Under the pieces are notes generated by a model, which searched no databases, was not told where the DNA came from, and worked only from the letters and a program-made list of their open reading frames with translations. From Treponema sp. (lineage in GTDB: Bacteria; Spirochaetota; Spirochaetia; Treponematales; Breznakiellaceae): DNA of 11,863 nt. Positions 5,837 through 11,863 of this stretch are shown here, in pieces (position 1 is the stretch's first letter; every line of letters begins with the position of its first letter). Location: assembly GCA_020216655.1 (NCBI GenBank), contig JAIWNU010000104.1, forward strand, positions 1-11,863, read 5' to 3'. A program made the translations under genes and the position numbers.

Positions 5837-8800
5837 TTACTTGAATATGAATCCATTCTTTGTATCGCTAAAGGTTTCAGTTTTGAATTCTGGAATGGGA
5901 ATCCACTGAACAAGGAAGGAAACAGAAGTATTAAATTGGTAGCGTTTAGGGACGATTGCGGTATTCAAATAGGGATTTAAATCTATTCCTAATGTGGCAT
6001 TCCAGTCTCCGAGATAGTGGACCGCCTTAAAACTGAGGGATTTAAGCTTAAAACCGGACCTTTTTCGCAGTTCTTCATTATCGAATCTGAAGGAATTAAG
6101 CAGATCCACCAGAAAATTCTGTTCTCCCGGCATAAAGTCGGGATTTTTCCAAATTGGCCAGTTCTGCATATACCGGAATACGACAGAATTTTGAGATTTT
6201 GTGCTGAAACTGAGGTCAAGAAACTGGGCAATCTTGACCGTAGTTCCCATCGTAAAGGTAAACACCGAGTTGGTATAACGCTGGAGATCCATATTCAGGC
6301 TGCTGTTGATATCCAAAGTATAGGCAATCCTGTTTTTCCAGAGCGAATTATCCTTAAAGGCATTGATGTATCCAAGAGAAAACGCCACCGGTTCCAATGT
6401 TCCAGAACCTTGATTTCTTGCAGCCCGATAATTTAGCGAAGCTGGGCCCAAAACAGCTCCCGTGTTCCAGGATGTAAGAGCCTTCAGTTCCGGATCATAG
6501 ATGAGATCCTGTTTAATACTGAGTTTTTCCCTCAATTTAAGTTCTTCTGACGCGGTAAGGGGCTTAAAAACCGGCTCTCCAAAGGGGTCTGCAATCGAGA
6601 AAGAAAGGCTCGAACGGCTAATCCCGTATGATACATTCACAGTGCTTTTTAAAGAGCTGTCCCGGGGCGGTAATTCCAGTGAAAAAGAACTATTTTGGGA
6701 AAGCAATCCTGTACTGGCCGCTAAATTCAGCTGTACTTGATGACTTGAAACATATTCTTTAGTCCATTCCCCCATATTGGTTAACCATTCTCCGATAGCC
6801 GCATCGCCCACAAATGCCGTTTTTAACAGGGTACCCCGCAGTACATACTGAAGGTTTGTAGCTTTCCAGATTTCGTCCTGCACAAAAGGAGCAATTTTAA
6901 AATTTAATTCTGGTATTACATTGTTATAAGTTCCTGTAAAACTGCGGAGCAGCGCTGCATCCCGTTCGGTTTGGGTATCATATTCTTCGGCTTCCTGGTT
7001 CATATAATTGTATATTTGCAATGCACTTTGATTCGTTAATTTCCATGTGGCAGAAAGCATACTCGAAGGATCTGCAACAGACAGCCCAATGTTCGCATCG
7101 CCCCGGAAATTGGTAAAAATAGAAGCAAAGTCATCCCAACGAACTGCATCTTTGGTTGGCCAATGGGAAGCGTTAGATCGGAAGAAAAGCTCAGTCGAAA
7201 TAGCCGGATTAAAGCTGTAATCCATTTGCATTTTATAGTTGCTTTGAGCACTTGTTACGGTAAAAGTTTGCTGAAGAGCCGGGGGCTGCAAAGTCCCCAG
7301 GGGATCAGAAATCTCTGCAAGTACGGAACGATCCTGAGCGGAATCAGTTGTCTTTTCGGCAGCCCAAGGGGACCAGGAATCCGGGACCTTTAAATCAGCG
7401 GGAACCGTAACAGCGCTGGATGACGAGGGAGCAAGCTGGCTTGTAGAAGGAGTAACGAGGGAACCCCGAAGCGAAAAATTTGTTGCGTACAGGGTGAACC
7501 GCTCTGGATAGAAAAAGAGGGTATCCAAAGGAGAAGCCGGATTACTAACTGACCGGGTATTAAAATAGAGAGATGAAGATAAGGTATTGACTGATAAGGT
7601 GGCAATAGAAGGCTTAATTTCAAAAACAGGGCCAGGGAAGGATACATTGAATCGCCACTGGTATGAGCCCAGGGTCGAAACTTGATTGGAAGTACTTGTT
7701 TGGGTCTGGCTGCCCCCTTCCTTAATCATCTGGAGCCAGTCCATTGATTCTGTCCTATTCAGGAAGTCCCGATCCACAAAAGGATCTGAATACAACGGAA
7801 ACTCCCAATTAAACGAAAAAAAGGGACTTTGCAAAGCACCTGTGGTTTTAAAACGATACCGAAAAGGTATTGGGTATCCAAAAATATCCGATGTGTTCCA
7901 GTTGCTTATCCCATCATTATTTTTAAAAGGTGTATAATAATTGGGTAGAACTTGATATACATCCCTGGTAAGTCCAAGCCCAATTGACAAATCTGTTTTA
8001 CCTAAAAGGCCCCCCTTCGGAAAACTTGCGTTGAGTCCCGCATAGGCACCCAAATTAGTATAAATATCAAAAAGGATGCTCAGACTTGGGCCATCCTGGT
8101 TAACTATTCGCCGGCCTGTGCTTCGCAAAAACAGGCCTTCCTGCTTCCGTTCCGTATCTGAAGCAGATCCGAGTATTTTTGTTATAGAATTTTCCGAAGC
8201 GCTTGTCGCCTTAGGCCGCCCAAGCAGGTAGGTTGTGGTTTGTACAAAGGACCCTTCACGAGATCGGTATCCTAAAACAGGATGAAAAACCACTTCATCC
8301 CCGGGGAGATACATAAACGGAATATATAAAAGAGGAATTTCCCCAACCTTTAAAACCGCATGAGACATGGCCCAATCGGAGCTCGGAAGGAGCCACAATT
8401 TTCTTGCTGCTATAGACCAATAGGGGTCGTCGCTGGATGCACTGGTAATAGTTGCATTCTGTAAAACAGTTACCTCTTCCTCGTCCCGGGAAATCACTTC
8501 TCCGGCGAAGCGATAGGCTGTCGTTTTATCCTGTAAGGATCGCTCAGAAGCGCCGCCTAGGAATAGACCTTCCCAGGTATCCACATTGATAGAAATAGAG
8601 TCACCCTTAAAAACCTCTTTTACACCGCCCCCTTCCTTGACATACTCAACAGATCCTGTGGCGGTTATACTGTTACGGCTTCGATTAAAAAGCACTTCAT
8701 TTGCCTTAAGCCGGTGGATAGTTTCTCCATCTTTTACCGTAATAACTACCGCACCCTTAAGCCGAGCATAGGATTCATTTACGCTTTCAAGGGTAAAATA

Positions 8801-9145
8801 TTCAGAACTGCGGGCAGATTCTATGGTAATAGTCCGCCCTTCTTTTGTTTCAGCAGCAGGAGCTGCAATTCCGTAATAGGTCCTGAGCCTTCCGGCAAGT
8901 TCTTCCCAGGTCCCCGCATCGGAGAGCCCCAGCCTGCGGCACCAGTCTGCCAGTTCTTCAAGCCGAGATGTACGGATATCCATCTCGATATAATTGGGCT
9001 CTTGAGATGCAGCGTCTTCAGAATCGGCTGAAGCCTGAGGCCCAGATAGGGAATTGGAAATGGGACTGGCGCCTTCAGTTTGGGCACCTAAAAGTCCTGT
9101 TATGAAAACCATCGCAGAAATCGAAATTGCAGCGAATTTTCTCAT
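5837..9145 (-). CDS. lptD: LptD/OstA-like outer-membrane assembly protein
   Basis: A 1102-residue protein, much longer than E. coli LptD (784). Residues 1-21 form a signal peptide (Lys/Arg start, hydrophobic core, ending Leu-Gly-Ala). Residues about 25-50 are an acidic, Ser/Ala-rich linker, and 54-92 are a SAP-like helical motif. Residues about 105-235 are an OstA/LptA-type beta domain, with phrases such as [19 protein letters not shown]. Residues 265-295 carry the LptD hallmark, [19 protein letters not shown] followed by [13 protein letters not shown]. The remainder alternates polar and aromatic residues, as expected of a large beta-barrel, with a Ser/Pro-rich loop near 565-605. LptD normally inserts lipopolysaccharide into the outer leaflet. 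Treponema pallidum, which lacks LPS, also has an LptD-like protein (TP0515), so the cargo here is open. Only one cysteine (C69) is present. The ATG overlaps the uvrA stop as ATGA, with GGAG 12 bases upstream. Confidence 0.88.
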   Translation of the reverse strand: MRKFAAISISAMVFITGLLGAQTEGASPISNSLSGPQASADSEDAASQEPNYIEMDIRTSRLEELADWCRRLGLSDAGTWEELAGRLRTYYGIAAPAAETKEGRTITIESARSSEYFTLESVNESYARLKGAVVITVKDGETIHRLKANEVLFNRSRNSITATGSVEYVKEGGGVKEVFKGDSISINVDTWEGLFLGGASERSLQDKTTAYRFAGEVISRDEEEVTVLQNATITSASSDDPYWSIAARKLWLLPSSDWAMSHAVLKVGEIPLLYIPFMYLPGDEVVFHPVLGYRSREGSFVQTTTYLLGRPKATSASENSITKILGSASDTERKQEGLFLRSTGRRIVNQDGPSLSILFDIYTNLGAYAGLNASFPKGGLLGKTDLSIGLGLTRDVYQVLPNYYTPFKNNDGISNWNTSDIFGYPIPFRYRFKTTGALQSPFFSFNWEFPLYSDPFVDRDFLNRTESMDWLQMIKEGGSQTQTSTSNQVSTLGSYQWRFNVSFPGPVFEIKPSIATLSVNTLSSSLYFNTRSVSNPASPLDTLFFYPERFTLYATNFSLRGSLVTPSTSQLAPSSSSAVTVPADLKVPDSWSPWAAEKTTDSAQDRSVLAEISDPLGTLQPPALQQTFTVTSAQSNYKMQMDYSFNPAISTELFFRSNASHWPTKDAVRWDDFASIFTNFRGDANIGLSVADPSSMLSATWKLTNQSALQIYNYMNQEAEEYDTQTERDAALLRSFTGTYNNVIPELNFKIAPFVQDEIWKATNLQYVLRGTLLKTAFVGDAAIGEWLTNMGEWTKEYVSSHQVQLNLAASTGLLSQNSSFSLELPPRDSSLKSTVNVSYGISRSSLSFSIADPFGEPVFKPLTASEELKLREKLSIKQDLIYDPELKALTSWNTGAVLGPASLNYRAARNQGSGTLEPVAFSLGYINAFKDNSLWKNRIAYTLDINSSLNMDLQRYTNSVFTFTMGTTVKIAQFLDLSFSTKSQNSVVFRYMQNWPIWKNPDFMPGEQNFLVDLLNSFRFDNEELRKRSGFKLKSLSFKAVHYLGDWNATLGIDLNPYLNTAIVPKRYQFNTSVSFLVQWIPIPEFKTETFSDTKNGFIFK
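8870..8986 (-). other. SAP-like helix-extension-helix motif in the LptD-like protein
   Basis: Residues about 54-92 read as two short helices joined by a glycine turn: a first helix around [14 protein letters not shown], then [17 protein letters not shown]. The leucine spacing and the xGLxxxGTxxEL pattern resemble SAP/HeH motifs, which in other proteins bind nucleic acids. In a secreted envelope protein it more likely serves as a protein- or lipid-interaction module, which is inference from pattern only. Confidence 0.4.
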
Positions 9146-11863
9146 CGATTGGACTGGCTCCGTTCAAGCTGCTCTTTTATATAATACCCTGTATAGGACT
9201 TTTCACAGGCAGCTACCTCTTCCGGTGTTCCGGTCACCACTACAGAACCTCCCCGGTCACCCCCTTCGGGGCCAAGATCAATGATATAATCGGCCTGCAG
9301 AATTACATCCAGATTGTGCTCTATCATAACCACCGTATTCCCTCCGTCCACAAGCCTCTGAATCACTTCCATAAGTTGTTTTACGTCGGCAAAATGGAGC
9401 CCCGTGGTCGGTTCATCCAAAATATAGAGAGTCTTACCCGTAGAACGTTTAGAAAGTTCCAGTGCAAGCTTAACCCGCTGGGCCTCTCCGCCCGAGAGGG
9501 TTAAAGCAGACTGACCTAGTTTGATGTACCCAAGACCGACAGAAAGCAAAGTTTCCAGTTTGCGAGCCACATGGGGGATAAACGCAAAAAACTCTGTAGC
9601 TTCTTCTATGGTCATATCAAGGACATCGGCAATATTTTTGCCCTTATAGCGGACTTCCAGGGTTTCCTTATTAAAACGTTTCCCATGACAGACGTCACAG
9701 GTAATATACACATCGGGTAGAAAGTTCATTTCTATCTTAATCGTTCCGTCTCCCTGACAATTTTCACACCTTCCGCCCTTAACGTTAAAGGAAAAACGGC
9801 CAGGTTTATATCCCCTGGTTTTAGCCTCGGGAAGGGATGCGAAAAGATCCCGTATACCAGAGAAAACCCCCACATAGGTTGCAGGGTTTGACCGGGGAGT
9901 CCGGCCGATGGGACTCTGGTCAATATTTATAACCTTGTCGATGTACTCTACCCCTTCTATGCTTTCATATGCTCCCTCTGCATAACTAGTCCCGCTTACC
10001 CAGTTAGCTATTGCCGGATAGAGTACATCAGAGAGAAGTGTTGATTTTCCAGAACCGGAGACACCGGTAATACAGGTAAATGCTCCGAGGGGAATGGACA
10101 CATCTATCCCCTTGAGATTATGTTCTGTGGCATTTTTAAGCTTTATAAAACGCCCGTTTCCCTTACGCCGCTCCTTTGGCAGTTCCATAAAAAGGGTTCC
10201 CGCAAGGTATTGACCGGTAAGGCTATCCTTTACCTTCATTACCTCTTCCGGTGTCCCCTGGGCAATCACCTTACCGCCGTGAACACCAGCTCCTGGCCCC
10301 AAATCAACAATATAATCCGCAGTTCGAAGGGTCTGCTCATCATGTTCTACCACGATGAGGGTATTGCCGATATTCCGCAAATAGATAAGTGTATCGATAA
10401 GCCGCTGGTTGTCCCGCTGATGGAGACCGATAGAAGGTTCATCGAGAATATAGAGCACACCCACAAGGCTTGAACCAATCTGGGTAGCAAGCCGGATCCG
10501 CTGGGCCTCGCCGCCTGAAAGGGTTGCAGCTTTTCTTTCCAAAGTGAGATAGTCGAGGCCCACATTTTTCATAAAGCCCAGGCGGGCTACAATTTCCTTT
10601 AGGATCTGCTTTGCGATAGTCCGTTCCGTGTCGGTAAATCGAATAGAATCAAAAAATGCAAGTGAATCGGCTACCGAAAGGCTGCTCAATTCATGAATAT
10701 TTTTGCCTCCGACCGTAACCGAGAGGGCCTCTGGTTTGAGTCTCCGTCCGCCGCAGACTTCACAGGGTTTCTGGCTCATAAACTTTTCAAGCCAATCCCG
10801 CACACCCTGACTTTGGCTCTCCCGATACCGACGTTTCAGGTCCTCCAAAATGCCGGGGAACCGAGACTTATATTCAAACTTGCCAGTTTTCTCCCTATTT
10901 TCATAAACCACATCAATTGCATCGTCGGTACCATATAAAATGGCATCGAGAACCTTTTTCGGAAGTTCATTAAAAGGAGTATCCAGGCTGAAATGTAGAT
11001 GCCGGGCAAGGCTTTCAAAACGGCTCCTGTTCCATGCGGAATCGGGATTATAGGGAATACAGCCCCCTTCATTAAAGGAAAGACTTTTATCGGGAATAAT
11101 GAGATCCGGATCAAACTCCATTTTAATTCCCAGACCAGTACAGGCAGGACAGGCTCCAAAAGGATTGTTAAAGGAAAATAGCCGGGGCTGCAGCTCAGGA
11201 ATCGATATACCGCATTCGGGACAGGCACTCTGTCGGCTGAAAAAAAGCTCCTCATCACCATCAGCGGTGGAACGAATGACCTGCATAATACCATCCGCCG
11301 AATCAAGGGCAGTCTCAACCGATTCGGCAAGGCGGGAACGAATATCGGAGCTTATAACGAGCCTGTCTACCACAATTTCTATCGTATGCTTTTTCTGTTT
11401 GTCCAGCTTGATATCATCTTCCAGGTTAACTATGAGGCCGTCTATGCGAGCCCGGACAAAACCAGCTTTCCGGGCATCCTCAAGGATTTTCTGGTGTTCA
11501 CCCTTTTTACCCCGGATCACGGGAGCCAAAAGCTGAACCCGGGTCCCCTCTGGGAAGGATAGAATAGTATCCACCATCTGGTCCACCGATTGCTCCTTAA
11601 TTTCCCTTCCGCAGGCTGGACAGTGGGGAATACCGATGCGGGCATATAAAAGCCGGTAATAGTCATATATTTCCGTGACCGTACCTACGGTCGAGCGGGG
11701 ATTCCGATGGGTTGTTTTTTGCTCGATCGATATGGCAGGGGAAAGACCTTCAATATAATCCAGATCGGGTTTATCCATACGGCCAAGGAACTGGCGTGCA
11801 TAAGCGGAAAGGCTTTCTACATAGCGGCGCTGGCCCTCTGCAAAGATGGTATCGAAAGCAAGG
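9142..11863 (-). CDS. uvrA: UvrABC excinuclease subunit UvrA, N-terminus cut by the right edge
   Basis: The open frame runs 906 codons from the right edge, beginning within the conserved [20 protein letters not shown] stretch. The first ~40 residues, including the first Walker A, lie outside. The ATG at 11778 is internal, not the start. UvrA is the dimeric damage-recognition ATPase of nucleotide excision repair and loads UvrB. Counting from the first visible residue, there is an extra CPAC at 81-84 and a first zinc module with C214/C217 and C238/C241. The first ABC signature LSGGEAQR starts at 448, with Walker B YILDEPS at 471-477. The second Walker [10 protein letters not shown] is at 600-608, and the second zinc module has C699/C702 and C722/C725. 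The second signature LSGGEAQR starts at 789, followed by [11 protein letters not shown]. All visible catalytic motifs are intact. Its stop codon overlaps the lptD start, so the two genes are co-transcribed. The promoter lies outside the window. Confidence 0.98.
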   Translation of the reverse strand, partial: LAFDTIFAEGQRRYVESLSAYARQFLGRMDKPDLDYIEGLSPAISIEQKTTHRNPRSTVGTVTEIYDYYRLLYARIGIPHCPACGREIKEQSVDQMVDTILSFPEGTRVQLLAPVIRGKKGEHQKILEDARKAGFVRARIDGLIVNLEDDIKLDKQKKHTIEIVVDRLVISSDIRSRLAESVETALDSADGIMQVIRSTADGDEELFFSRQSACPECGISIPELQPRLFSFNNPFGACPACTGLGIKMEFDPDLIIPDKSLSFNEGGCIPYNPDSAWNRSRFESLARHLHFSLDTPFNELPKKVLDAILYGTDDAIDVVYENREKTGKFEYKSRFPGILEDLKRRYRESQSQGVRDWLEKFMSQKPCEVCGGRRLKPEALSVTVGGKNIHELSSLSVADSLAFFDSIRFTDTERTIAKQILKEIVARLGFMKNVGLDYLTLERKAATLSGGEAQRIRLATQIGSSLVGVLYILDEPSIGLHQRDNQRLIDTLIYLRNIGNTLIVVEHDEQTLRTADYIVDLGPGAGVHGGKVIAQGTPEEVMKVKDSLTGQYLAGTLFMELPKERRKGNGRFIKLKNATEHNLKGIDVSIPLGAFTCITGVSGSGKSTLLSDVLYPAIANWVSGTSYAEGAYESIEGVEYIDKVINIDQSPIGRTPRSNPATYVGVFSGIRDLFASLPEAKTRGYKPGRFSFNVKGGRCENCQGDGTIKIEMNFLPDVYITCDVCHGKRFNKETLEVRYKGKNIADVLDMTIEEATEFFAFIPHVARKLETLLSVGLGYIKLGQSALTLSGGEAQRVKLALELSKRSTGKTLYILDEPTTGLHFADVKQLMEVIQRLVDGGNTVVMIEHNLDVILQADYIIDLGPEGGDRGGSVVVTGTPEEVAACEKSYTGYYIKEQLERSQSNR

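Noticed and set aside
6017..6436. Plus-strand open frame of 139 codons
   Set aside because: It is antisense to the LptD-like barrel region, has no recognisable domain and has no supporting promoter or gene context.
10120..10260. Short repeat shared with 9211-9240 (around tacctcttccggtgt)
   Set aside because: Both copies encode the equivalent GTPEEV segment of the two homologous ATPase halves of UvrA; it is internal gene duplication, not a mobile repeat.
10836..11330. Minus-strand open frame of 164 codons overlapping uvrA in another frame
   Set aside because: It is an out-of-frame shadow of uvrA, which carries its first zinc module across this region.
11099..11536. Plus-strand open frame of 145 codons
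   Set aside because: It lies antisense to uvrA, which has intact family motifs in this stretch. The translation shows no recognisable motif and is Ser/Arg-rich, as expected for the complement of a coding strand.
9142..11778. ATG at 11778 as the uvrA start
   Set aside because: The frame stays open to the window edge, and the 28 codons upstream encode a highly conserved UvrA segment, so this ATG is internal.
1..11863. CRISPR arrays, tRNA or rRNA genes, insertion sequences, toxin-antitoxin or defence genes
   Set aside because: I found no direct-repeat arrays, transposase or integrase motifs, cloverleaf-like sequences or defence domains. Almost all bases are accounted for by seven conserved genes.

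Overview
This is an 11.9-kb stretch of bacterial chromosome in which every supported gene lies on the minus strand. The genes run from the right edge (uvrA) to the left edge (a TPR protein). The order is uvrA (3' part) > lptD-like > phoH > pgpH-like > ybeY > tlyC/corC-like > TPR protein (5' part). The combination of an LptD-like outer-membrane protein, a TlyC-type CBS protein without membrane segments, an HD phosphodiesterase of the c-di-AMP type and a large secreted TPR protein points to a spirochaete of the Treponema group. This assignment rests on recalled protein similarity, not a search. Nothing suggests a plasmid, phage, insertion sequence, CRISPR array or RNA gene.

There are two tightly packed transcription blocks. 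The right block is uvrA-lptD, joined by a 4-base ATGA overlap. The left block is phoH-pgpH-ybeY-tlyC-TPR. Its genes overlap by 20 (phoH/pgpH), 14 (pgpH/ybeY), 4 (ybeY/tlyC) and 4 (tlyC/TPR) bases, so they are almost certainly co-transcribed and partly translationally coupled. The only intergenic DNA is 5762-5836 (75 bp). It holds a sigma-70-like promoter candidate and, just downstream, a 49-base imperfect palindrome that covers the phoH start region.

The genes group by job. PhoH (YbeZ), YbeY and TlyC (YbeX/CorC) form a widely conserved cluster linked to RNA and ribosome maturation. The pgpH-like gene, a membrane HD phosphodiesterase probably for cyclic di-AMP, sits between phoH and ybeY as in Firmicutes. 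LptD-like and the exported TPR protein are cell-envelope components. UvrA is the damage-recognition ATPase of nucleotide excision repair.

Most of the window is ordinary conserved housekeeping DNA. The features most worth a second look are the palindrome over the phoH start, two likely TTG starts, the hybrid gene order, and the unusual LptD-like protein (1102 aa, one cysteine, a SAP-like motif near the N-terminus). I see no convincing undescribed multi-gene system.
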